From assembly GCF_015476655.1 (NCBI RefSeq), contig NZ_JABFHF010000001.1:310001-374000 (forward strand): 64,000 nucleotides of DNA, in the 5' to 3' direction. Made by a program: the position numbers and the translations under genes. Under the pieces are notes generated by a model, which searched no databases, had not been told where the DNA came from, and saw nothing but the letters and a program-made list of their open reading frames with translations. The stretch is from Aquiflexum lacus. Its GTDB lineage: Bacteria; Bacteroidota; Bacteroidia; Cytophagales; Cyclobacteriaceae. Of this stretch, positions 36,024 through 44,659 are shown in pieces (position 1 is the stretch's first letter; the number at the start of each line of letters is the position of its first letter).

Positions 36024-36641
36024 TTATTCTTTATCAAAAAATCTTATGAATTCATTATAAGCTTCATTGACCATTTCATCCTGATTTTCCAAGTTTACTC
36101 CTTTCAATCTTTGACTGATGTGTAGGGAACACATTCCATGTACGGTACTCCAAATAAGGAATGTAAGAGGTTCTAATTTGAAGCCAGGAAAGTGACCATT
36201 CTGAATGCATTCATTTACATTTTGATACAAAACATCAAAAGTGGCCTTTCCTTCATTCCATTCTTCTTTGTGTATGGACTCCAAAAATTCCATCGGAGCT
36301 TTCATATTAAACATCAGGTCATACATATCAGGGTTTTCAAGGGCAAAATCAATATAAACCCTGCCAATTGCTTTTAATCTTTCCATTGGATCGGAAACAC
36401 TTTTTAAAATCCTCATGGCACCTCCCAACTGTCCGAAACCTTGTTTATGCAGTTCGTTTAGAATGGCATTTTTATCCGTAAAATATAAATAAACCGTCCC
36501 AACACTATACTCAATATCCTCTGCAATTTTCCTAATTGTTGTATGTTCAACACCTTTGTGAACGAATAGCTTTTTTGCGGCTTTTAAGATCGATGATTTA
36601 ATATCTTCCTTTTCCTTTGCCTTACGATCAGAAATTCCCAT
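36024..36641 (-). CDS. TetR/AcrR family regulator, paralogue of the one at 28133
   Basis: The 205-residue protein begins MGISDRKAKEKEDIKSSILK and has the TetR helix-turn-helix at about 15-60 (KLFVHKGVEHTTIRKIAEDI; SVGTVYLYFTDKNAIL). It shares long stretches with the TetR at 28133, for instance SDPMERL, ENPDMYDLMFNMKAPM and a C-terminal ISQRLKGVNL. It faces the pump operon from the other end. A weak inverted repeat (TAAAT-ACAC-ATTTA, 36664-36677) lies upstream but is not a copy of the 28085 palindrome. Confidence 0.9.
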   Translation of the reverse strand: MGISDRKAKEKEDIKSSILKAAKKLFVHKGVEHTTIRKIAEDIEYSVGTVYLYFTDKNAILNELHKQGFGQLGGAMRILKSVSDPMERLKAIGRVYIDFALENPDMYDLMFNMKAPMEFLESIHKEEWNEGKATFDVLYQNVNECIQNGHFPGFKLEPLTFLIWSTVHGMCSLHISQRLKGVNLENQDEMVNEAYNEFIRFFDKE

Positions 36642-36850
36642 TAATATTTAATATTTTTCAGAGTAAATACACATTTATTAAAATTCTAAAATATTCAAAT
36701 AATTTAGAAAGGTGAAACTGGAAATTTTCGGCTCTATCCAATTATAAATTTTCCGCAATTTAACTTAATTTTTTTTAGTTTAAACTATAATTATGTACTC
36801 ACATAATTATAGTGGAATCTCTTGGCTTGATTTTTTTCGCTGCTTAAAAA

Positions 36851-36877
36851 AAGGGCCTACAACAGCCCTTCATCTGA
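36851..36877 (-). terminator. Terminator-like hairpin after the radC remnant
   Basis: AAGGGC (36851-36856) pairs with GCCCTT (36865-36870). On the minus strand the stem is followed by a run of seven T (complement of 36846-36852). The same arrangement follows the intact radC at 56797. Confidence 0.5.
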
Positions 36878-36979
36878 AAAGGAAAAGAATCCTTATTGAG
36901 TTACGATAATGTGATCTAATAAAGGCAGATCCAGAATTTGTCCTGCTTCTTTGACTTTTTGGGTCAACAGCTTATCATT
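36857..36979 (-). pseudogene. radC 3'-end fragment with internal stop
   Basis: About 40 codons read NDKLLTQKVKEAGQILDLPL, then LDHIIVTQ, a TAA stop (36893-36895) and GFFSFSDEGLL. This is the C-terminus of the RadC protein encoded at 56797-57264, which has Glu where the stop is. The JAMM catalytic motif is not included. Upstream the frame continues into unrelated sequence (MHWLNSNKKEF), so the fragment has been joined to other decayed DNA. Confidence 0.8.
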
Positions 36980-37076
36980 GAATTCTTTTTTATTACTATT
37001 AAGCCAATGCATATAGCAAAATTTGATTCGGCCATAACCTTCCATTGATGGGATTTGTCTAATGCATCATTGAGGT

Positions 37077-38723
37077 TTAAAGCTTTAGCCTCTTGTTTTG
37101 AAAGTTTCTGATAACTGCAAAAGCCACAATGAATATTACCACCAAGCCTAAAAATATCAGTAAGACATAGTTTCGGACTGTCCAACGGGCAACGTTATAA
37201 ATATTGTCTATACTTGACAATGTTCCTTTGGTTTGTAGAAATGTCGAAGTAATTTTCTTGTCCAAATTCAAAGCTTTTGGGCTATCCTCCGAAAACTCCT
37301 GCCATTGGGGTAATTCTTTACCGTTTGGGTCTCCATATTTGGCAAAGTTGGTCCAATATTTCACCATCGAAGCAGACAGTTGATAATCCTCTTGACTCCA
37401 TTCCCAACTGTATTGATCAAGATTCCCGAAAACATAACTCAAATCACTCCCATGGGAAGCTCCCCACCCAGCTTGATCAGAATCACTGGGGAAAGGAGGA
37501 GCTTTGGCAAACTGGTATACATATACCTTATTGGTTGCATCATTAGAAGCCAGTTTTGCCCAAGTCCACATATTCCATTTAAACCTGATATCTCCCTGAA
37601 ATGAAACAGCATTTTTAATGGCTTCCTCATCCGTTTCTCCGGGATTGGGAGCTGTCATCCATACCAGCCAGGCAGGAAAATGTTTTTTAAGTTCTTTTTG
37701 ATAAGATTCCCTGGTGATGCTCAAATCTGCAATAAATTCCTGACCCTCATCTTTTGTGTTGCCTAACAGAACTGATACCCTGTTATTTTCATTGTTCCTG
37801 TAAGCCTCAAAAGGGGACTGATTTAATACATATCCATCAATATTAATGGAAGTATGTACGGGGACTTTAATAAGGTCCTCAGCAGGGATTTTTCGCAATT
37901 CTTTTATTGAAGATACACCTGCACGTTCGGCAAATCTTTCTCCAGCCTGCTCTAGAATGGAAAGATTAAATCCATCATCCAATTCTATGGGCTCAAAAAG
38001 GCCTCCACTTTGAGCGATTGCTTTATGAAAAAGACCTCCTGCCAAAGGAGAAGCTACCAACGCACTTATAGAAATCGCACCTGAGGACTGTCCAAAGACA
38101 GTTACGTTGTCTGGATCTCCGCCAAAAGATTTGATATTATCCTGTATCCATTGTAAGGCTGCAATCATGTCTAAAAGACCATAATTTCCGGAGCTGTTGT
38201 ATGCTGCCTCTTTTGATAATTCAGGGTGTGCGAGAAAACCCAAAGCCCCAAGCCTGTAATTTGCCGTGATTACCATGACCTCCTGTTTTGCCAGGTTTTT
38301 TCCATCATAAAGTGGAATGGAAGCTGAACCATTTACAAGGCCTCCGCCATAAAACCATAGCATTACTGGGAGTTGGTCTTGCAAAGATGCCTGAGGTCTC
38401 CAAATATTAAGATATAAACAATCTTCGCTCATTTCTTCTATTGGAGAATCTTTTGGATACATTCTGGTTTGTAAGCAAATGGGAGAAAGTGTATCTGCCA
38501 TACGAACGCCGTTCCAAGACTCGGGAAGAGTAGGGGCTTTCCACCTTAAATGACCGACTGGTGAAGCTGCGAATGGAATTCCTTTAAATACTTCTATTTC
38601 ATTTTCAATAGCACCTTTTAAAAAGCCATACTTAGTTTCGACTTCCTGAGCATGAAGCACTATGATACAACCCAGCAATATTGCTTTGGTACAAATCACT
38701 TTTAGGGTCACATGGTTTATCAT
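37077..38723 (-). CDS. Type-B carboxylesterase with C-terminal membrane anchor
   Basis: The 548-residue protein has a signal peptide (about 1-25, ending LHAQ) and a full carboxylesterase domain: the early GIPFAASPVGHLRWKAP, EDCLYLNIWRP, the oxyanion loop FYGGGLVNGSA, the nucleophile Ser213 in FGQSSGAIS, the Glu in KDEGQEF and the His in ASHGSDLSYVFGN. After the domain, residues of about 518-537 form a hydrophobic segment (LIFLGLVVIFIVAFAVI) followed by NFQNKRLKL, a positive cytoplasmic end. So the enzyme is probably anchored in the inner membrane and faces the periplasm. Such an anchor is not usual for the family. Confidence 0.85.
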   Translation of the reverse strand: MINHVTLKVICTKAILLGCIIVLHAQEVETKYGFLKGAIENEIEVFKGIPFAASPVGHLRWKAPTLPESWNGVRMADTLSPICLQTRMYPKDSPIEEMSEDCLYLNIWRPQASLQDQLPVMLWFYGGGLVNGSASIPLYDGKNLAKQEVMVITANYRLGALGFLAHPELSKEAAYNSSGNYGLLDMIAALQWIQDNIKSFGGDPDNVTVFGQSSGAISISALVASPLAGGLFHKAIAQSGGLFEPIELDDGFNLSILEQAGERFAERAGVSSIKELRKIPAEDLIKVPVHTSINIDGYVLNQSPFEAYRNNENNRVSVLLGNTKDEGQEFIADLSITRESYQKELKKHFPAWLVWMTAPNPGETDEEAIKNAVSFQGDIRFKWNMWTWAKLASNDATNKVYVYQFAKAPPFPSDSDQAGWGASHGSDLSYVFGNLDQYSWEWSQEDYQLSASMVKYWTNFAKYGDPNGKELPQWQEFSEDSPKALNLDKKITSTFLQTKGTLSSIDNIYNVARWTVRNYVLLIFLGLVVIFIVAFAVIRNFQNKRLKL

Positions 38724-39312
38724 TTATTTTTAGGAAGTGGCTATTCTCCAATATTTCTTATAAACAAAAATCTATTGAATATGTGTGTTAAGGGCTGGTG
38801 TCAGAAAATGCAGCTATTTTATGAAATTATTTTCCAACTACCTTGCCATCAAACAAAAGCTCGTTGAAAGCTTTGATTCGGGTCTTTGTTAAAATGTAAA
38901 TCCCCGAAACCGAACAAGGTCAGACCGTATTCGGACAAATGAGACTTAGTTTTTTTTTTTAGAGAGCAACAGGAGCTTTCATTTTTCATCGGTCAGAATT
39001 GAATTTTTTAAAATTTCAAATTCAAAATAAAAGCCAAAAAGCATTTTTATTATTTTTTACAGTAGTACTTAAATAGTCCTCGAAAATTCCATCCCTCTTT
39101 AAATCTCTTTTTCAAAATTCGTATCTGTACAATTTCCCCAACTAAGTCAGAATTAGTTTTGTCCACTGTATATATTATATGACAGGCTATGAAAAGAAAA
39201 GATGATTTAATTCTGATCACAAGTGATTCCACTCTTTAGAAAGGGCAATCTTATACCTCAGTCAGGAAATTCAGTCTAATTTATTCAGATAGCCTCCCAG
39301 TATTTTTATCGA
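38724..39312. other. Intergenic stretch without a visible gene
   Basis: About 590 bp between divergent genes, AT-rich with a few G/C-rich patches near 38870-38935. A 60-codon open frame on the minus strand (39050-39232) has no recognisable features. No repeat seen elsewhere in the window is present. It presumably holds promoters for both flanking genes. Confidence 0.45.
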
Positions 39313-39825
39313 ATGAAATTTCTTTGGATTCTATTATTTGTATTTGTCTGTTTCCCTTATCTCTCGGAAGGGCAGGACGATAACCAAAATCTGAAACTCA
39401 GAACAGCGGTTTCGTTTCCTTATTTGATAATGAGTGGAACGGAAAGATTGACAATTTTTGATAATCCCCAGATTGTTACGCCTGTTGGTATTACAAGGCA
39501 ATTCAATAACCAAATGTATTTTGATCTTGAGTTTGCACCAATAATGTCATCCTATCAGATATCGGAATTTGTTTTCAATCCGGGAATAGGAATTTCCTTA
39601 CCCTATAATTTTTTACTGGATACTAGGATTTCATTCAGGCTTTTGGAAGAAAAAAATACAGCATGGGGTGTTTCATTCAATAAATTGTTCAAGCTGATCG
39701 ATAGAAGTGACAATAGTTTGTTTTTGGTTTGTGGGATAGCTTTTCCAACCACACTAGGCGAATTGGAAATCAATCAGCCACGAACTGATACAGTCTTATA
39801 TCTACAGGTTTCATTTGGATTTTAA
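39313..39825 (+). CDS. Exported beta-barrel-like protein, unknown
   Basis: The 170-residue protein has a signal peptide (hydrophobic residues 3-16, ending SEGQ) and a mature part of short alternating strands (MYFDLEFAPIMSS, FNPGIGISLPYN) that ends VLYLQVSFGF, with a terminal Phe as in outer membrane barrels. No family recognised. Confidence 0.55.
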   Translation: MKFLWILLFVFVCFPYLSEGQDDNQNLKLRTAVSFPYLIMSGTERLTIFDNPQIVTPVGITRQFNNQMYFDLEFAPIMSSYQISEFVFNPGIGISLPYNFLLDTRISFRLLEEKNTAWGVSFNKLFKLIDRSDNSLFLVCGIAFPTTLGELEINQPRTDTVLYLQVSFGF

Positions 39826-39923
39826 TCCTTTTTTTGATTCTTTATAAAGTTCGCTTCTATACAATTTTTCCATTTTACACAGAATTACTTTTACATTCAG
39901 TTACATAAACAAATAGGTGAATT

Positions 39924-40415
39924 ATGAGAAATGACATACCCGTTACAGGACTCCTGATCTTCTGTCTGATAATGCTTTCATGCAATAAGCCTACTAATGA
40001 ATTGACTGAATCTGATGTAAAGTCAGAAAGTGTCTTGATTAAAAAGACGGTGAATGATGAGACGAAAGCTGCATTTCAGAGGGAATATGAGCAGTGGAGC
40101 GAATTTTGGGTTCATGAAAATTATGTTACCAAAACCTATATCAATTTTGGGGACTCCTCTATGTCTGAAAATATTGGATGGTCGGAAATTGATTCTTTTA
40201 TCAAAGAATTTTTCGTTTTGAATCCTGATCCCGATTCTGTTCCCGTGGTCATTAATGATATGGACATCAGATTTTTTGGAAATGGAGCTTTGGTAAATTT
40301 TGAACAACATGATCCGGAAAGGGGACTGAAAAGAGAAAGCAGGTTAATGGAAAAAATAGATGGTAAATGGAAAATAGCGGGAATGCATACAACCATTTAT
40401 GGTTTGAAACATTAG
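39924..40415 (+). CDS. Lipoprotein with an NTF2/DUF4440-like domain
   Basis: The 163-residue protein has a lipoprotein signal (CLIMLSC, Cys at about 20). The mature domain starts with a helix (FQREYEQWSEFWVHENYV), then strands and a final hairpin with ESRLMEKIDGKWKIAGMHTT, the typical end of NTF2/SnoaL-like (DUF4440) proteins. It would sit at the periplasmic side of a membrane. It precedes the aldo/keto reductase by 10 bp. Confidence 0.65.
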   Translation: MRNDIPVTGLLIFCLIMLSCNKPTNELTESDVKSESVLIKKTVNDETKAAFQREYEQWSEFWVHENYVTKTYINFGDSSMSENIGWSEIDSFIKEFFVLNPDPDSVPVVINDMDIRFFGNGALVNFEQHDPERGLKRESRLMEKIDGKWKIAGMHTTIYGLKH

Positions 40416-40425
40416 TCAAAAAAAT

Positions 40426-41433
40426 ATGAAGTATAATACGATAGGAAAAAGTGGCTTGATCACCTCCAACCTCACTTTGGGTACCATGATTTTTGGGGAA
40501 AATTCAGAAAGAGGTACTCCTAAATCCGAAGCAATCAGACTTATTGATCAATTTCTTGATTCCGGAGGAAATCATATTGATACCGCAGATGTATATGCAA
40601 ACGGGGAATCAGAAAAGATAGTGGGGGAGGCCCTTAGAAAAAAAAGACCTGATGTGATTATTTCGACCAAGATAAGGTTTCGCACAGAGTCAAACCCGAA
40701 TGCAGAGGGTTTATCCCGATGGAATCTTATCCAAGGGGTAGAAAAAAGTCTGATGCGCTTGGAAACAGATTATATAGATATACTCTACCTTCATTGTTTT
40801 GACCATGTAACTCCTTTGGAAGAAACAATCGCTACTTTGATAAACCTTATAGAATCAGGAAAGGTAAGGTATGTTGGTATTTCCAACTTTAAGGCATGGC
40901 AGCTTATGAAATCCCAGGGAATGTTAAATCAGCTTGGTAATTTCAGGTTCATTGCTGCCCAATACCAATACAGCCTGGTAAAAAGGGATTTGGAATATGA
41001 GTTCTTTGATTTGTTTGCGGACCAAGGTCTTGGACTTCTTCCTTGGGGCCCCTTGGGTGGAGGGTTCTTAACGGGTAAGTATTCAAAACAAGGTCCTCTT
41101 GAAGGCAGGATTGCCACTTCATCTCCACAGACCGAAGAATCGTGGAATCGGCGAAACAAGGAAAAAAACTGGTTAATCATGGATGAAATTACTTCTTTGG
41201 CCACAGGTTATGGTGCGACAGCTTCCCAAATAGCCATAGCGTGGATTTTATCCAAAAAAGTTGTGAATTCAACAATTATTGGAGCTAGAACCTGCGATCA
41301 GTTATCGGACAATTTAGGGGCAAATAGCATAAGACTTTCTTTGGAAGATATCAGTAAGCTGGATCAACCCAGTGAACCTGAGGAATTATATCCCTACCGA
41401 ATGATTGCAGACTATGGAAATCGGACTTTTTAA
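40426..41433 (+). CDS. Aldo/keto reductase
   Basis: The 335-residue protein is a TIM-barrel NADPH-dependent reductase. The catalytic Asp and Tyr are in HIDTADVYANGESE, the Lys in IISTKIRF, and the His in ILYLHCFDH; the cofactor region is near the C-terminus (IIGARTCDQLSDNLGA). It belongs to the large Tas/YajO-like branch acting on aldehydes and sugars. It is probably cotranscribed with the lipoprotein gene upstream. Confidence 0.9.
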   Translation: MKYNTIGKSGLITSNLTLGTMIFGENSERGTPKSEAIRLIDQFLDSGGNHIDTADVYANGESEKIVGEALRKKRPDVIISTKIRFRTESNPNAEGLSRWNLIQGVEKSLMRLETDYIDILYLHCFDHVTPLEETIATLINLIESGKVRYVGISNFKAWQLMKSQGMLNQLGNFRFIAAQYQYSLVKRDLEYEFFDLFADQGLGLLPWGPLGGGFLTGKYSKQGPLEGRIATSSPQTEESWNRRNKEKNWLIMDEITSLATGYGATASQIAIAWILSKKVVNSTIIGARTCDQLSDNLGANSIRLSLEDISKLDQPSEPEELYPYRMIADYGNRTF

Positions 41434-41577
41434 ATCATTGTCACTATTAAGTACTTTTACTTAAAAAAACCATAAATAGATGATTTTACAGTTTTGGAGA
41501 TGCCAAAACCAAGATGAACGAATTTGTAAATAATTGGCATTAAAAGTATATTGTAAAAAGGTAATCTAAATTCTATT

Positions 41578-42387
41578 ATGAAAGATTCCAGCAAACTCAC
41601 CTTAAATTATTTTCCCCCGTCACGGGTTCTACAGCCTTTTATAAAATGTTATTATATATTGGAAGGTGACTTTGGAAGGAAAACACGTGATGTTTTTTTT
41701 GCTGACGGTTGCATTGAAATGATTTTCAATTTTGATGTTGACTTTTATAGGAATGGCAAAAAAGAATATTGGGCAAAAGTAATTGGTCAGATTACTGAGC
41801 CTCTGGAGGTGATGGCAGTAGGTAAAGGTAAATGCTTTGGGATATGGTTTCATCCTCATGGTTTCTCAAATTTTTCCAATATTCCCGTAGGACATTTCAC
41901 AGATAAAGCGATACAGTTAAACGATTTTTTTGAAGCCCCTTTTTTGAGTCGGATTCAGGAATTGAATTTTAAAGGCGATGTAAATCAATTGATCACATTT
42001 ATAAATGCTTTTTTTGAAAGAAAACTGGTTGCCCATACCTATGAACCTAAAAATAAGTTGTTGGAATTTGCCATGTCAAAATTGACATCAGAAACTCCTT
42101 TGGATATTTCCATTCTTTGTGATGAACTAAATATCAGCAGAAGGTATCTTGAATTGATCTTTGCGGAAAAAATCGGACTAAGCCCTAAGCTCTTCCAAAG
42201 GATTTTGAAATTTCAGAAGGCACTTTCAGAAGTTAAGGCCAATAGGCAGAAACTGACTGAAATAGCTTATGAATTCAATTATTTCGATCAGCCTCATTTT
42301 ATCAGAGAGTTTAAAAAATTCACAGATGAACTGCCATCCCATTACTCAAAAAGACAAAATCCAATAAGCTGCCTTTTTTTAATCTGA
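41578..42387 (+). CDS. AraC family transcriptional regulator
   Basis: The 269-residue protein has an N-terminal sensing domain of the DUF6597 kind (YFPPSRVLQPFIKCYYILEG; FFADGCIEMIFNFDVDF) and a C-terminal AraC double helix-turn-helix (about 165-258) with LCDELNISRRYLELIFAEKI and DQPHFIREFKKFTDELPSHY. The effector is unknown. It lies alone after the aldo/keto reductase and may control it. Confidence 0.88.
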   Translation: MKDSSKLTLNYFPPSRVLQPFIKCYYILEGDFGRKTRDVFFADGCIEMIFNFDVDFYRNGKKEYWAKVIGQITEPLEVMAVGKGKCFGIWFHPHGFSNFSNIPVGHFTDKAIQLNDFFEAPFLSRIQELNFKGDVNQLITFINAFFERKLVAHTYEPKNKLLEFAMSKLTSETPLDISILCDELNISRRYLELIFAEKIGLSPKLFQRILKFQKALSEVKANRQKLTEIAYEFNYFDQPHFIREFKKFTDELPSHYSKRQNPISCLFLI

Positions 42388-42453
42388 AAGTAAAGATGGA
42401 TTTACTGAATCTCCCTGATCAGCTTCATTAGATTTCAAATTTTTTAAAATAAA

Positions 42454-43077
42454 TTAATACTGGCTTTTAGAGATTCTGTGACTAAAATCCGGATAAAATA
42501 TAACAAAGCCGTCCTGATCTACTAAAATAACTTCTCTATAACCATTATCCAGATTTTCATAAAGATATAGCCCATTGCCCAAGTTACTGTACCTTTGATT
42601 CACAGGGAAAAACTTGTTATTGGGAAGATCAATATACACTACTTTGATTTCTTCAGACTCCCCTTCGTTAAGTTTAAGTCTGTTTATTGGGAGTGAATTA
42701 GTAAAGGGCGTAACAGTAATGTCAATATCGGTACACCCTTCAAGCTGGTCAATAATTTCGCCATTGGAGTCACTCCATTTTCCATCATCTTTTCTACTAA
42801 GCCTAATTTCAAAATTGTCTTTTGATTTGAAATGAATATAGACTTCCCTGACCTGCCATTGATGGTCTACTTCTAACTTATACTCAACATTAAGAGGAAT
42901 ACCAAAACCTTGACCTGTAACCTGACTGTTGATATTGATGTATTCCGCAAATTCCACATGATTGAATTCAATTGTTTTCATGGAAGTACCTTCCCATAAA
43001 TTGATGAACTGTTGGGCACTTGCGGAATTCAGAGCTCCCCATGAAAAAAGGAAAAACAAAAGAAGTTTTTTTTTCAT
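42454..43077 (-). CDS. Exported protein of unknown function
   Basis: The 207-residue protein has a signal peptide (about 1-22, ending SASAQ). The mature part is mixed, with the central stretch LNEGESEEIKVVYIDLPNNK, and ends FVIFYPDFSHRISKSQY. It contains a Tyr/Asp-rich C-terminal third with a LYLYENLDNGYREVILVD strand pair. I recognise no family. It is 38 bp downstream of the shikimate-dehydrogenase-like gene. Confidence 0.55.
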   Translation of the reverse strand: MKKKLLLFFLFSWGALNSASAQQFINLWEGTSMKTIEFNHVEFAEYININSQVTGQGFGIPLNVEYKLEVDHQWQVREVYIHFKSKDNFEIRLSRKDDGKWSDSNGEIIDQLEGCTDIDITVTPFTNSLPINRLKLNEGESEEIKVVYIDLPNNKFFPVNQRYSNLGNGLYLYENLDNGYREVILVDQDGFVIFYPDFSHRISKSQY

Positions 43078-43115
43078 GACATTATGTTTTCATCTACTGT
43101 TTTTGGATATAAAAT

Positions 43116-43925
43116 TTATTTAACCCCATCCATGAAATCCAGCATCAGCCTCAGCTGTGCCTTTAACATATGGATTCCCTGATGAATTTGGCAGCCTTTT
43201 TTTTGAGCTTCAATTAAGGTGGAGGTCATCTCCGGTTTAATAATAACTTCTGCCACCAAAGTGTCACTGGTAATCCTATCGATAGATATGGGAGGTTTGT
43301 CCGTTAAATTCATACCTAAAGATGTAGCGTTGATTAAAATGTCAGTCTTTTCATCAGGTTCGTCGGAGAGTTCTATGTTCTTATGCGGAAAATATTGATC
43401 TATTTTCCCTTTCAGGATTTCTGCCTTCCTTTTTGATCTATTATAAATTTTAAGGATATTCACCCCGTTTTTGCACAAAGAAAATGCTATTCCTGTAGCT
43501 GCACCACCTGCCCCGATTAGAAATATATTCTTATTCCGCACTTCATGACCCTGCTGGATTAATCCGGATACAAACCCTTCACCATCCAACATATGGCCAT
43601 GTAATTCTCCGTTTTCGCTTCTTCTAATGACATTGCATGCCTGGGATTGAACCACCTCTTCACTCATTTTATCCAAATATGGTACGATTGCCGCTTTATG
43701 GGGCATAGTGATTACTGCTCCTTTGAAATTCTTGATTTTTTGTAATCCTAATACCACCTCTTTCAAAGACTTTGAATCTGAATGAATTGGAATCAGAACC
43801 TTGTTGTGTTGCTTTTCACTGAATATCGTATTGATTAACCCTGGAGTAGATGTTTGAATGATAGGATCTCCCAATATTGCAAAAAACTGGGTTGAGCCGT
43901 TGATATTATTAATTTCCATGTTCAA
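43116..43925 (-). CDS. Shikimate dehydrogenase-like oxidoreductase
   Basis: The 269-residue protein has the AroE layout: an N-terminal substrate domain with FAILGDPIIQTSTPGLIN, the catalytic Lys77 in AVITMPHKAA, Asn98 in ACNVI, Asp114 in MLDGEGF, then a Rossmann motif GAGGAATGIAFSL and, at the end, GIHMLKAQ. The residues that bind shikimate differ from the usual pattern: HSxSP is QTSTP and NTD is MLD. So it may act on a related hydroxy acid, as the SDH-like or quinate-type branches do. A start two codons later (MEIN) is possible. Confidence 0.78.
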   Translation of the reverse strand: MNMEINNINGSTQFFAILGDPIIQTSTPGLINTIFSEKQHNKVLIPIHSDSKSLKEVVLGLQKIKNFKGAVITMPHKAAIVPYLDKMSEEVVQSQACNVIRRSENGELHGHMLDGEGFVSGLIQQGHEVRNKNIFLIGAGGAATGIAFSLCKNGVNILKIYNRSKRKAEILKGKIDQYFPHKNIELSDEPDEKTDILINATSLGMNLTDKPPISIDRITSDTLVAEVIIKPEMTSTLIEAQKKGCQIHQGIHMLKAQLRLMLDFMDGVK

Positions 43926-44079
43926 AAATAGCTAATTAGTTTTTTTTTGAAGCTTTTTACACCATTTCAGCAGAGGAAGAGGGTATTAAAATATAAAGCA
44001 AAATGTGTCTTGATAACCTCCAAATTTCTTCTAAGTTCCCTCATATTGCTGAGCTTTTCATTAGAAAGTGTGCAATCGA

Positions 44080-44478
44080 TCAAATGGTAAGTTCAATGAT
44101 GTTTCTTTCAGGATCAAAAAATACACTTTCATAATATCCGTCTCCGGTCATCCTAGGGCCTTCAAGTTTTTCAAAACCATCACTGATGAGTTTTTCGGTC
44201 ATGTTATCCACCGCCTCCCTAGAACCTAAAGAAAAAGCGATGTGGGCATAACCTCCTGTGAATCTATCGTGATGCTGTCTCTCAACATTCAACTTTTCTG
44301 AATGCATGAGTTCTAATCTGCATCCATCAGGAAAAGATAAAAAATAGGAACTGAATCCCTTTTTCTCATTGACGTATTTTTGATTGCAGTCGAAACCAAA
44401 ATAAGTCTGATAAAAGGATCGCATGGCTTCCAAGTCAACTGTCCAAATAGCTATATGTTCTATTTTCACATGTTTCAT
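44080..44478 (-). CDS. VOC/glyoxalase family protein
   Basis: The 132-residue protein is a two-module VOC protein: KIEHIAIWTVDLEAMRSFYQ (first His), PDGCRLELMHSE (Glu), GGYAHIAFSLGS (second His) and FFDPERNIIEL (last Glu), giving the four metal ligands of the glyoxalase I/dioxygenase fold. The reaction is unknown. It is divergent from the AraC gene at 44660, its likely regulator. Confidence 0.85.
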   Translation of the reverse strand: MKHVKIEHIAIWTVDLEAMRSFYQTYFGFDCNQKYVNEKKGFSSYFLSFPDGCRLELMHSEKLNVERQHHDRFTGGYAHIAFSLGSREAVDNMTEKLISDGFEKLEGPRMTGDGYYESVFFDPERNIIELTI

Positions 44479-44659
44479 GCTTAAAATTAAATTGAAACCT
44501 CAAGTTAAATTTTAACAGGATTATCAACTGTTGGACAAAAATTATCCATCCTATCGCCAACAATTGGAAATTTGAATTAAATTTTCAATAAGTAGTATGA
44601 ATTTATCAGAAACATGAATCTATTTTGTCCTTTAAAAGTATTTTTTCCAAACTTGGGGT

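Noticed and set aside
36664-36677. TAAAT-ACAC-ATTTA as an operator for the TetR at 36024
   Set aside because: The arms are only 5 bp of A/T and the spacing differs from the 28085 palindrome, so chance is likely in this AT-rich DNA.
39050-39232. 60-codon minus-strand frame
   Set aside because: No start context, domain or signal; composition looks random.
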